64,000 bases of DNA from DATKUC01 sp964577375 (lineage in GTDB: Bacteria; Spirochaetota; Spirochaetia; DSM-27196; DATKUC01). The notes under the pieces are model-generated. The model was not told the origin of the DNA, ran no database searches, and saw only the letters and a list, made by a program, of their open reading frames with translations. The first letter of the stretch is position 1. Each line of letters begins with the position of its first letter. The position numbers and the translations under genes were made by a program. This document shows positions 25,974 through 33,808 of the stretch, one piece after another. The DNA is taken from contig CAZNYW010000001.1 in the NCBI GenBank assembly GCA_964577375.1, positions 62,001 to 126,000 of the forward strand, read 5' to 3'.

Positions 25974-27074
25974 TCAGCACAGATGGTATCCCGCGCCGCT
26001 GAGCTCGCGCCCGCGGATCTCTTCGTACGCATCGGGTGAAAGAGCAAAGTCCCAGCAGCCTCTGCGGTGCATGAAGCGCCCGCCGAATCCTGTCTTGAAC
26101 CGGTACAGCCCGTGCATCGGGTGGGCCGGATCGTCCGACGGAGGTATGCCGTACAGATCATATTCGTCGCAGCCAAGCTCGATCGCGCGATTGATCGCCG
26201 CCCATTGAAGCGCGTAGGTCGGCATGAGACTCCGGCTGCGGTCCGAAGAGGCTCCGTAGAGGTAGGTGGCGCGTGACCCCGTCACCGCCATCACCATCGC
26301 GGCCAGCGGCTCGTCGCCGGCCCCGGCGATCAGAAGCTCCGCTGTCGCAGGAACGCTGCCTCGCCCGGCCACCTCAAGTATCTCTTCGAAATAGTGATAA
26401 TCGTGAAGTCGAATGCCGTTTCGTTGTGCCGTCTGCGCGTAAAGCTCGAAGAAATCGGGAAGCCGATCGGGTGAAGCCCTCCGCACACGCACACCCCGCC
26501 TCTCCGCCAGCCGGATATTGTAGCGGGTCTTCGGCCGCATGGCGGACAGAAGTGCCTCGGCACCTCGTAAAAGGTCGAGGAGGATTGTGTCGGTCGGCTG
26601 CACATCGGTCCACGCCTTGCGCAGATTGCGGCGTGAGGTACCGAAGTTCATGCGAAGTTCACGTATCCGCGGGTCCGGCCGCCTGACGCGTGACACCCGC
26701 TCCACGGGCTGGCCCGGAGCCGGTTCGACATAGGGTGTCGGCCACGGCAGATCGTAGCGGATGTATGCCGTTGAGCGGGGAAGGTAGGCAGCAAGCTCTT
26801 CGGAAAGCGTCTCGAGCAGGCGGCCCTGTTCATCGTCGTCGGCATCGATGTCCGGCCCCGCCGGGACATAGGCAAGATGGAGCCCGTTTTCCGCGCGCCG
26901 CACCAGCGTCAGAAGCGGTGCGCGCCGCGAACGCCACTCCAGGTGGAACGCTGCAGGTGTCCATGCGAACTCCCGCTTCAGCTCCGCCCAGAGCCGCCCC
27001 TGAAAAAGGTTATCCGGCTGGGGAAGCTCGGTAATGTCGATCGGTTCGAGTCTCACCGGTTTACTGTCGGGCAC
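25974..27074 (-). CDS. FemAB-family peptidyltransferase (lipid II bridge-type)
   Basis: A 366-residue GNAT-fold protein of the FemX/FemAB group. Typical features are the N-terminal NLFQGRLWAELKREFAWTPAAF, MRPKTRYNIRLAERRGVRV near the middle, FFELYAQTAQRNG, and the late ELGCDEYDLYGIPPSDDPAHPMHGLYRFKTGFGG, which matches the FemX end motif. These enzymes add amino acids from aminoacyl-tRNA to peptidoglycan precursors or act as related N-acyltransferases. The start is GTG; a TATACT lies eight bases upstream (27088-27083). It is next to the HDAC-fold gene on the same strand (35-base gap). Confidence 0.82.
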   Translation of the reverse strand: MPDSKPVRLEPIDITELPQPDNLFQGRLWAELKREFAWTPAAFHLEWRSRRAPLLTLVRRAENGLHLAYVPAGPDIDADDDEQGRLLETLSEELAAYLPRSTAYIRYDLPWPTPYVEPAPGQPVERVSRVRRPDPRIRELRMNFGTSRRNLRKAWTDVQPTDTILLDLLRGAEALLSAMRPKTRYNIRLAERRGVRVRRASPDRLPDFFELYAQTAQRNGIRLHDYHYFEEILEVAGRGSVPATAELLIAGAGDEPLAAMVMAVTGSRATYLYGASSDRSRSLMPTYALQWAAINRAIELGCDEYDLYGIPPSDDPAHPMHGLYRFKTGFGGRFMHRRGCWDFALSPDAYEEIRGRELSGAGYHLC

Positions 27075-27109
27075 GTGGAATCAGTATAGGGTGACGGTAG
27101 CGTTTCGAT

Positions 27110-28186
27110 CTATCCCTCGCTGCGCAGCGAGCGCCAGGAGGCGGAGAGCGCGTCACGCACCCTCTTTTCCACGCTCATCAGGTAGCGGTCCGGTTCTGAC
27201 GGCCCCTCCGGCTGTGAGCAGCCGGTCGGCTCCGGTGGGCCGGCCGGCCCAGCGGGATCGGCCAGCGCGAGCGCCGAGATAACCGCCGCGGCTCCCCCGG
27301 CAAGAGCCCCAAGATTGTACCCACCCTCGAGAAGCAGAACGAGCGGAGCTCCACCGGAGGCCGCAAGGATCGCCCGGGTCATCCTCGCGTAGGCGGCCTC
27401 GGTAAGCTTCATCCCCGCAAGCGGATCATCGGCGTGGGCGTCGAAGCCGGCCGAAACCAGCACCAGCTGCGGGCGATATTCCGAAAGAACCGGGCACACC
27501 AGGTCGTCGAAAAGCGCCCGGTACGCCTCATCGCCCTGACCCTGCCGCAAGGGGATGTTCATGGTGAAACCGACACCGGCGTCCGCGCCGGTTTCCTCGA
27601 CGGAGCCGGTACCGGGGTAGTGGGGATACTGATGCAGCGAGATGTAGAGCAGGTCTTTCCGGGTGTAGAAGATCTTCTGAGTGCCGTTTCCGTGGTGCAC
27701 GTCCCAGTCGACGACCGCGACGCGGCCGAGGCCGTGTCGGCGAACCGCGTACTCTGCAGCGAGCGCTGCGTTGTTGAAGATGCAGAATCCCATCGCGCGA
27801 TCGCGTTCGGCGTGATGACCCGGTGGCCGGGTGAGCACGAACGCGGAAGGAACCACCGAGGTCAGGACCGCCTCCACCGCGCCGAGGCCCGCGCCCGCGG
27901 AACGCAACGCGGCCCGCAGCGTGTGGCTGTTCGCGCCGGTATCCGGATCCAGGTAGGTGTGCCGGCGATGCGCGGTCGCCTGGATCGATTCGATATAGGA
28001 AGGTTCGTGGATCCACGTAAGCTCTTCCACGGTCGCGTCCCGCGCGGGAAGATGGACGAGCGAGTCGGAATACGAAGAGTGGTCGAGCATCGCGTTCAGG
28101 GCCAGGAGCCGCTCCGGACGCTCCGGGTGCGCCGGCGCGTTGGAGTGCTTGAGGCAGATCGGATCGCGAAAGATGCCGATTTTCAT
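27110..28186 (-). CDS. Histone-deacetylase-fold zinc amidohydrolase
   Basis: A 358-residue member of the HDAC/AcuC/acetylpolyamine amidohydrolase superfamily. Visible catalytic features are RPPGHHAERDRAMGFCIFNN (paired His), VAVVDWDVHHGNGTQ (zinc Asp and His), SAGFDAHADDPLAGM (second zinc Asp) and LEGGYNL before the end. It removes acetyl groups from lysines or small amines; the substrate is not visible. An upstream in-frame extension of 39 codons has no ribosome site and is rejected; MKIGIFRDPICLKHS is the natural start. The C-terminal 50 residues are Pro/Gly/Glu-rich. Confidence 0.92.
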   Translation of the reverse strand: MKIGIFRDPICLKHSNAPAHPERPERLLALNAMLDHSSYSDSLVHLPARDATVEELTWIHEPSYIESIQATAHRRHTYLDPDTGANSHTLRAALRSAGAGLGAVEAVLTSVVPSAFVLTRPPGHHAERDRAMGFCIFNNAALAAEYAVRRHGLGRVAVVDWDVHHGNGTQKIFYTRKDLLYISLHQYPHYPGTGSVEETGADAGVGFTMNIPLRQGQGDEAYRALFDDLVCPVLSEYRPQLVLVSAGFDAHADDPLAGMKLTEAAYARMTRAILAASGGAPLVLLLEGGYNLGALAGGAAAVISALALADPAGPAGPPEPTGCSQPEGPSEPDRYLMSVEKRVRDALSASWRSLRSEG

Positions 28187-28240
28187 GACAGGAAATGTAC
28201 CAAGCGGCGGTGTGCCCTGTACAGCGTAGGGTCGCCCACG

Positions 28241-28915
28241 ATGACAAGAAAGCGATTTTCGGATAGACTGATACCGATTGCAATGGCACGCCTGAGGGAC
28301 CAACAGAAGCGCTTGACCATCCTCGAAACCTCGAAGATGCTCTTCTCACAGAAGGGCTTTTTCAACACTTCCATTTCGGACATCGTACATGAAACAGGGT
28401 TCCCGGTAGGAACGATCTACACCTATTTTCGCAACAAGGAAGAGATCATTCAGATTATCGTCGCCGAGGGCTGGGAGGAGTTCCGGAAGAGCCTTGTAGG
28501 CGCAATCCGATCGGAGGCATCTGCGGAACGAAGACTGCATATGGTAATCGACCGGTTTCTTCCGGAGCTGCTGAAGGACCTCGATTTCATAAACATTCTG
28601 CTTTCGGAAGCGATTCAGTACACTCGAATCGAAGAAAAGATCGAAGATCTCACGTCGATTGTCTCTTCACTGATTCCCCAGGCGGCGCAGTCAGGACTGC
28701 AGGACGCTCCGACATTTCCGCTTACGCGCAAACAGCTCGAAACGGCCCTCATGATCTATTTCCTGGGGATCATGGATGCCGCCCGAATTTCCCGGTCCGC
28801 CTCAGTCGGCGTGACGGTGGCCGACATACTCGATTTCACCCGTATGTCGGTAAACCAGTCGCTCGGAATCGCACCTCAGAGAAGCGACCCTCTTTCCCAG
28901 TCGACCGCACAATAG
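28241..28915 (+). CDS. TetR-family transcriptional regulator
   Basis: A 224-residue repressor. The N-terminal helix-turn-helix is clear: ILETSKMLFSQKGFFNTSISDIV, then PVGTIYTYFRNKEEII. The ligand-binding half is all-helical without a recognised family signature. The start is either the ATG at 28241 or the one at 28283; neither has a good ribosome site. The gene converges on the SDR epimerase gene (14-base gap), whose promoter holds a TetR-type inverted repeat, and diverges from the HDAC gene. Confidence 0.9.
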   Translation: MTRKRFSDRLIPIAMARLRDQQKRLTILETSKMLFSQKGFFNTSISDIVHETGFPVGTIYTYFRNKEEIIQIIVAEGWEEFRKSLVGAIRSEASAERRLHMVIDRFLPELLKDLDFINILLSEAIQYTRIEEKIEDLTSIVSSLIPQAAQSGLQDAPTFPLTRKQLETALMIYFLGIMDAARISRSASVGVTVADILDFTRMSVNQSLGIAPQRSDPLSQSTAQ

Positions 28916-28929
28916 ACTTTCCCGACAAA

Positions 28930-29994
28930 TCATACCCCGGCCGGTGTTTTCGGTTTCAGTCCGACGCAGAGCAGAAGCGCATCGACGATCCGCTGTGCGG
29001 TGTGCCGGTAGGTGTGGGCGAGGTAGGCGCGGTAGAAGGGCGAACGTCCGAGCAGCAGCAGCCGCGCCGCCGGACGCAGCGGCGTCAGCAGTACCCGCCG
29101 CCATCGCGCCGCCCGGCGGATAGTCCGAAACAGGTCGGAAAGCGAATGACGCTGGTAGGGGACGATCGAGCTGCTTTCGTCGGTGTCCATGTAGGCGCAG
29201 TGAAATCCGGAATCAGCGAAGGCCCGCGGCGGGAGAAACAGCCCGCCGAGGCCGAAGGCGTGCAGTGCGCTGTCGAGGTATTCACGATAGCTCGTTCGCA
29301 TCTGCGCCCCGCCTGCGATGAGCAGGGTCCGCGAGGTGAACCGCTCGTCGACCGCCGCCGCTGCAGCCGACAGGACCAGCGCGACGTCCTCGGCAAGGCA
29401 GGGCTCTATCGGCGTTTCGAGCGGCATGCGGTACATCAGGGGATCCATCACCATGCGCCGCGGTTCCACGATATAGGACAGGCGCAGAATCACCCATTTC
29501 AGTGTCGAAGAGCGGACAGTCTGCTCGCATCGTACCTTCTGCTGAGCATAGGGATCATCTGCATTCGGTGCCGGCGGATCGGTCGGCCGAATGACCGGAT
29601 CGAGCAGCCGGTCGCCGTATACCGCGATGGAGGAGGTGAAAACGAGTCGCGGCGACGGGCACATCTTCTCGAGGAGTCGTACGAGGCGCTCGGTAACACC
29701 GACGTTGATCTGCTCGGACAGCCGAGGATCGCGGTCCGCGGCCGGCGGGAGTATCGCGGCCAGATGGACGACCGAACCCACATCGGCGATCGAGCTCTCC
29801 AGCAGGCCGGCAGTGCGGAGATCTCCCAGCCGGTATTCGATGCGCGTGCCGTAGCGGCGGCGCATCCGCGCGGCACACCGCCGACTGGATCTTGTGGGGC
29901 GGTCGACTCCGCGCACTCTGTGACCTTCGCTGAGCAGCGCCTCGACGGTCCTCTTTCCTATTGCGCCGCAGGCGCCGGTGACAAGCACCTTCAT
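28930..29994 (-). CDS. NAD-dependent epimerase/dehydratase (extended SDR)
   Basis: A 354-residue Rossmann enzyme. MKVLVTGACGAIGKRTVEAL holds the GxxGxxG dinucleotide motif, then VVHLAAILPP, the Ser segment LVFTSSIAVYGD and the catalytic pair YAQQK. About 250 residues match the extended-SDR core, and a basic, hydrophobic C-terminal tail follows. Substrate not apparent (sugar nucleotide or lipid-linked are common in the family). AAGGAGG precedes the ATG. A TetR-type operator overlaps its start of transcription, so it is probably repressed by the convergent TetR gene. Confidence 0.85.
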   Translation of the reverse strand: MKVLVTGACGAIGKRTVEALLSEGHRVRGVDRPTRSSRRCAARMRRRYGTRIEYRLGDLRTAGLLESSIADVGSVVHLAAILPPAADRDPRLSEQINVGVTERLVRLLEKMCPSPRLVFTSSIAVYGDRLLDPVIRPTDPPAPNADDPYAQQKVRCEQTVRSSTLKWVILRLSYIVEPRRMVMDPLMYRMPLETPIEPCLAEDVALVLSAAAAAVDERFTSRTLLIAGGAQMRTSYREYLDSALHAFGLGGLFLPPRAFADSGFHCAYMDTDESSSIVPYQRHSLSDLFRTIRRAARWRRVLLTPLRPAARLLLLGRSPFYRAYLAHTYRHTAQRIVDALLLCVGLKPKTPAGV

Positions 29995-30008
29995 AACCGC
30001 CTCCTTTA

Positions 30009-30030
30009 AATGAGCGAGTGTTCGTTCGTT
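30009..30030. promoter_or_regulatory. TetR-type operator in the epimerase promoter
   Basis: Imperfect inverted repeat AATGAGCGA-GTGT-TCGTTCGTT, nine-base arms with seven of nine matches. On the minus strand the promoter is TTGACG (30059-30054), 17 bases, CAAATA (30036-30031), so the repeat starts right after the -10 box and covers the transcription start. Confidence 0.5.
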
Positions 30031-30079
30031 TATTTGACTGTATCACGAGCAGGCGTCAATTGCAAGCGGCGGGAGCATG

Positions 30080-30100
30080 AAAAAGGCGCCGGGTGGTGCC
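30080..30100 (-). terminator. Weak candidate terminator after the hemerythrin-PAS gene
   Basis: Minus strand GGCACC (30100-30095), ACCC loop, GGCGCC (30090-30085), then five T (30084-30080). One A-C mismatch in a six-base stem makes it weak. Confidence 0.3.
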
Positions 30101-30142
30101 GGAGCCGGTGGGCGGTGGTATGGATAGCTGTATGGCCTTTGT

Positions 30143-30921
30143 CTATTCGTCGAGGATGCGGCGCTGGCCTTCGAGGGCGCGCAGCTCCGTCGCGTCCTTA
30201 GTGACCTCGACCGTGCCGAGATAGTTGCCCTCCGCATCGCGGACGGGGAAGTAGTCGATCTTGATGAAGCGCCCCTTCAGATCGATCCAGAACGCCGCAT
30301 CGTTCCGGCTTCCCTCGCGAAAACCGGTAAGGATTGCGTTCACCTTGTCGAGACTCTGCGGCGGGTGACAGTTCTGGACCCTGCGACCGATGTCCATTTT
30401 TGTGCGGGGAAATACCCGGCCCTGCTTTGGGCGGTTGAAGTAGGCAACGCGGTCGTTCGCGTCGACGAACGAGATGTCGACGTTGATCGAGTCGAATACC
30501 GCCTCGATGGTTGCCCGGTCCATTGCTTCGATATTCATATCAGCGTGCTCCTGCCACATGATCGCCGGCGGCTGCTCGATACCGTGCCGCTCGAGCACGG
30601 GGAACAGGTATTTTCCTGGCGCACGTTGTGGTTTTCGGCTGCGTGAAGAAGGTCGACGCAGCGCTGCATTTCAACTATCTCCTCTGCGGCCGCCTGGATG
30701 CTGCCCCTGCCGCGCCCTTCGGCGATCGCAGCGCGAAGCTCGGCAAGCGTCTGCATGATGATCCTGTGGTCGGACTCATAACGGGAGATCGGATGGTCGG
30801 GCGGGAGATGAAAGCTCGTCTCGCCGGCGGCCTCGCGGAGCACGCGTTTGATCTCCTCTTTCAATCCATCCGGAGCGGCATCCGGAGTCTGCGTCGATCG
30901 TCCCTTTCCTGAACCGAACAT
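30143..30921 (-). pseudogene. Hemerythrin-like plus PAS protein (DUF438-type), frameshifted
   Basis: Two overlapping reading frames together encode one protein of about 259 residues. The first (from 30921) gives a hemerythrin-like bundle: HLPPDHPISRYESDHRII, then LLHAAENHNVRQE. The second continues as YLFPVLERHGIEQPPAIMWQEH and then a PAS domain with FNRPKQGRVFPRTKMDIGRRVQNCHPP, ending at 30143. The break is at a run of four A on the minus strand (30614-30611): one more A would give RQE-K-YLFP and restore the frame. The gene may be inactive, phase-variable or carry a sequence error. It follows the Rrf2 gene by 15 bases; such proteins are linked to di-iron, redox or nitrosative-stress functions. 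Confidence 0.85.
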
Positions 30922-30936
30922 GTGTCCTCCGCCTGG

Positions 30937-31338
30937 TCAGACAAAATCCGCTATCGTCATGCTTCGAAAGTAGTCGAGAACCTCGGCATTGACCCGGTTG
31001 AACAGCCCCCCGAAGATACACTTCGAGAACGGGCAGGTGCCGCGGTGGAGCGGACAGGTTCCCGTGGACACCTTTCCCTCGATCGCTTCGTAGATCTCGA
31101 GGAATGTGATCTGCTCGCGCGCCTTCGCGAGGGCGAACCCGCCCCGCGGGCCGCGAATCGAGCAGAGAATCCCGCTCTTGACGAGCCGTTGCAGAACCTT
31201 CGCGATGTGGTTCTCCGACGCTCCAGAGCTGTCTGCAATCTGTCGAGCGGTGAAGTAGTCCCCCGGGGTTCGCGCGATGAACGTCACGCTGTGGAGGGCA
31301 ATCGACGCCGCTTCCGATAACTGAATCATCTGTCCCAT
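30937..31338 (-). CDS. Rrf2-family regulator with three-cysteine cluster motif
   Basis: A 133-residue winged-helix repressor of the Rrf2 family (IscR/NsrR type). The DNA-binding part is FTARQIADSSGASENHIAKVLQ with GPRGGFALAK in the wing. The Fe-S ligands would be the Cys of GTCPLHRGTCPFSKC (CX6CX4C). Such proteins sense Fe-S status, NO or redox state. It is co-directional with the hemerythrin-PAS gene 15 bases downstream. A palindrome sits against the -10 box of its own promoter, suggesting autoregulation. ATG at 31338 has no ribosome site and is six bases past TATACT; the ATG three codons later is an alternative. Confidence 0.9.
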   Translation of the reverse strand: MGQMIQLSEAASIALHSVTFIARTPGDYFTARQIADSSGASENHIAKVLQRLVKSGILCSIRGPRGGFALAKAREQITFLEIYEAIEGKVSTGTCPLHRGTCPFSKCIFGGLFNRVNAEVLDYFRSMTIADFV

Positions 31339-31344
31339 AGTTGT

Positions 31345-31366
31345 AGTATAAAGGTATTTTAATACC
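31345..31366 (-). promoter_or_regulatory. Rrf2 promoter -10 box with adjoining operator palindrome
   Basis: TATACT (31350-31345) lies six bases before the ATG. Just upstream, GGTATT-TT-AATACC (31353-31366, read on the plus strand) is a perfect six-base-arm palindrome, A+T-rich like NsrR/IscR-type sites. No good -35 box is seen. Confidence 0.5.
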
Positions 31367-31401
31367 GAAATACGTTTGTGTTAAGCTCAAACTGCAATTT
31401 C

Positions 31402-31430
31402 TTGACCCGCCGGGCGGCCGGCGATATGTT
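31402..31430 (+). promoter_or_regulatory. Promoter of the YghZ-like reductase gene
   Basis: TTGACC (31402-31407), 17-base G+C-rich spacer, TATGTT (31425-31430). A leader of about 27 bases contains the aggagg ribosome site. Confidence 0.55.
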
Positions 31431-31463
31431 GAAAAGGAATAAATCATTCAGGAGGACTCTCAT

Positions 31464-32495
31464 ATGAGCTACGTACCGGCAGAAGGCCGCTACAAGAACA
31501 TCCAGTATCGGCGAAGCGGGCGGAGTGGACTGAAACTTCCCGCAGTCTCTCTGGGTCTCTGGCACAATTTTGGCGGCGTCACGACCCAGGAGAACGGCCG
31601 CGCGATGATACACCGCGCGTTCGATCTCGGCATCACTCACTTCGATCTTGCCAATAATTACGGTCCGCCCTCCGGCTCCGCCGAGGAGAACTTCGGCAAG
31701 ATTCTATCGCAGGATCTGGCTGCGCACCGGGACGAGCTCATCATCTCGACCAAGGCGGGGTACTTCATGTGGCCGGGTCCCTACGGGGATTGGGGGTCGC
31801 GGAAGTATCTGCTTGCGAGCCTCGACCAGAGCCTGAAACGCATGGGACTCGACTACGTCGACATCTTCTATTCGCACCGGTTCGACCCGGATACGCCGCT
31901 CGAAGAGACCATGAGCGCCCTCGATGCGGCGGTCCGCCAGGGCAAGGCTCTCTATGCCGGGATCTCCTCCTACTCGGGCGCGAAGACCAGGGAGGCGGCG
32001 AAGATCATGCGCGAGCTCGGTACGCCGCTCGTCATCCATCAGCCGTCATACTCGATGCTGAATCGCTGGATAGAGGATGATCTTCTCCCGGTGCTCGGTG
32101 AGGAGGGCATCGGCTGCATAGCCTTCTCGCCGCTGGCTCAGGGAATGCTGAGCGACAAGTATCTCAACGGCGTGCCGGAAGGCTCCCGCGCCGGGACGGC
32201 CGGAACCTTCCTCAGTAAGAAGCTCATCACTCCGGAGAACGTCCAGCACATCAAGGGGCTGAACGAGATCGCCGGGAAACGCGGCCAGAGTCTCGCGCAG
32301 ATGGCGCTCGCCTGGTGTCTGCGGCACGAACGGGTCACCTCGGTGCTCATAGGGGCGAGCAGTCCGGCACAGATCGAAGAGAACGTCGGCGCGCTGAAGA
32401 ACGTCAGCTTCAGCGACGAGGAGCTCAGACAGATCGACAAGTTCGCCGTGGAAGGCGGCATCAATCTCTGGGCACAGTCGAGCACCGCCGGCTGA
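31464..32495 (+). CDS. Aldo/keto reductase, YghZ/Gpr (glyceraldehyde 3-phosphate reductase) type
   Basis: A 343-residue aldo/keto reductase of the YghZ/Kv-beta group. The hallmark NNYGPPSGSAEENFGKIL is present, with the catalytic Asp/Tyr in FDLANNYG, Lys in STKAG and His in YSHRFD, and the cofactor segment VLIGASSPAQIEENV. Escherichia coli YghZ reduces L-glyceraldehyde 3-phosphate and detoxifies methylglyoxal; a similar role is likely but not proven. It is divergent from the Rrf2 gene and has its own promoter and aggagg site. Confidence 0.93.
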   Translation: MSYVPAEGRYKNIQYRRSGRSGLKLPAVSLGLWHNFGGVTTQENGRAMIHRAFDLGITHFDLANNYGPPSGSAEENFGKILSQDLAAHRDELIISTKAGYFMWPGPYGDWGSRKYLLASLDQSLKRMGLDYVDIFYSHRFDPDTPLEETMSALDAAVRQGKALYAGISSYSGAKTREAAKIMRELGTPLVIHQPSYSMLNRWIEDDLLPVLGEEGIGCIAFSPLAQGMLSDKYLNGVPEGSRAGTAGTFLSKKLITPENVQHIKGLNEIAGKRGQSLAQMALAWCLRHERVTSVLIGASSPAQIEENVGALKNVSFSDEELRQIDKFAVEGGINLWAQSSTAG

Positions 32496-32498
32496 CCG

Positions 32499-33773
32499 CT
32501 ACATGTGCCGCGACGCGGCAACGGCACGCAGGCGTTCCATTGTGCCGATCAGCACGAGCGCGCCCGCTGCCCCTGCCGCCACTCCCGCAGAAAGTGTCCA
32601 CACTGTTCGAATCGGATAGTGCTGGACGTAGAGCCCCATGACAAACGGTGAGAGCGAAAACCCGAGCCGCAGGAACAGCGGGGTGAACGAGTTCATTCGG
32701 CCGCGATGCGAGGCGGGGGTATGGTTGGCTATGTAGGAGTCGATGTTGGTCGCGCCGATCACCTCACCTACCGACCAGATGACCGTTGAGACAATGAACA
32801 TCGGAAGCGTATTCACGAATCGAATCATGCCGAATCCGACGGCATACAGCATCCCTGTCAGCGCCATGTTGTACACCGGGCGGTTTCGCCCGGTCAGCGA
32901 GACCACAGGCGCCGTCAATGTAATCACCACAATTCCATTCACCGTCATCAGGACACCGTAGGAAGCCGGCCCCCCATTCGCGAAGATCCCGGTCATCTGG
33001 AGTGGAAGCGTGAAACCTATCTGTGCATAGACCAGATTCAGCGCGGTGATTATCAGAATGAAGACGACGAGAAAGGGCCGTCGTGAGAGGACACCGAGGA
33101 TGCTCCCTGTCTCAGGCCGTTCTTTCGGATTGGCAATGCCCGCCCTGTCCATCTCCTCCCTGCCGGGTTTGGAATCGGACACGAGAAGGATGACCAGCGC
33201 CATCGCCGCAAAGGTCGTGACCGCATCACCGAGGAAGAGAAGCCCGGCGTGCCGGTTGAAAAGAAAGCCGGCTACCAGCGGCCCGACCGCGAAGCCGATA
33301 TTGTGCCCGAGGTAGAGAAGCGAGAACGCCGCCTGACGCTGACCGGGCAGCGTAATGTCCGACACGAGCGCGGTCACTGCGGGGCGGACCGCGCCGCCGA
33401 AGAACTCCGCCACGATGATGAATCCGACGACGAGCGGCGATCGGCCAAGAAAGGCGCAGGGCACGAAGAAGGCTGCAGAGAGAAGCGACGCGGCGACCAG
33501 CACCGGCTTTCTGCCGACCGTGTCGACGAGCTTGCCTCCGGCCATGGTCCCCGGCACCAGAGCTATCGAAGCCGCAAGGATGACCGTCCCTGCCTCAATC
33601 GGCGAGAGGCCTATTCGTATCGTGAGCAGCATGGTGAGAAAGGGCAACACGAAGACGCCCAGTCCGTTTACCACGTTGGCCGCGAACAGCGCGTAGGTTT
33701 CCCGTGGAAGCCCTGAGTAGATACGCAGGACCCGGCGCGGATTGAGACTGCTGATCACATCTGACAGGTGCAT
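32499..33773 (-). CDS. Major facilitator superfamily transporter
   Basis: A 424-residue inner-membrane protein with about 12 hydrophobic segments split by a polar loop near residue 210. The MFS motif A is GGKLVDTVGRKPVL, and a second-half partner HRGRMNSFTPLFLRLG is also present. Drug or metabolite export is the usual role of such proteins; the substrate is unknown. A GGGGGAG site precedes the ATG. It lies 35 bases downstream of pbpC on the same strand. Confidence 0.9.
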   Translation of the reverse strand: MHLSDVISSLNPRRVLRIYSGLPRETYALFAANVVNGLGVFVLPFLTMLLTIRIGLSPIEAGTVILAASIALVPGTMAGGKLVDTVGRKPVLVAASLLSAAFFVPCAFLGRSPLVVGFIIVAEFFGGAVRPAVTALVSDITLPGQRQAAFSLLYLGHNIGFAVGPLVAGFLFNRHAGLLFLGDAVTTFAAMALVILLVSDSKPGREEMDRAGIANPKERPETGSILGVLSRRPFLVVFILIITALNLVYAQIGFTLPLQMTGIFANGGPASYGVLMTVNGIVVITLTAPVVSLTGRNRPVYNMALTGMLYAVGFGMIRFVNTLPMFIVSTVIWSVGEVIGATNIDSYIANHTPASHRGRMNSFTPLFLRLGFSLSPFVMGLYVQHYPIRTVWTLSAGVAAGAAGALVLIGTMERLRAVAASRHM

Positions 33774-33808
33774 AACTCCCCCGAGAAATGGCTCTGGTGT
33801 AGACCGGA

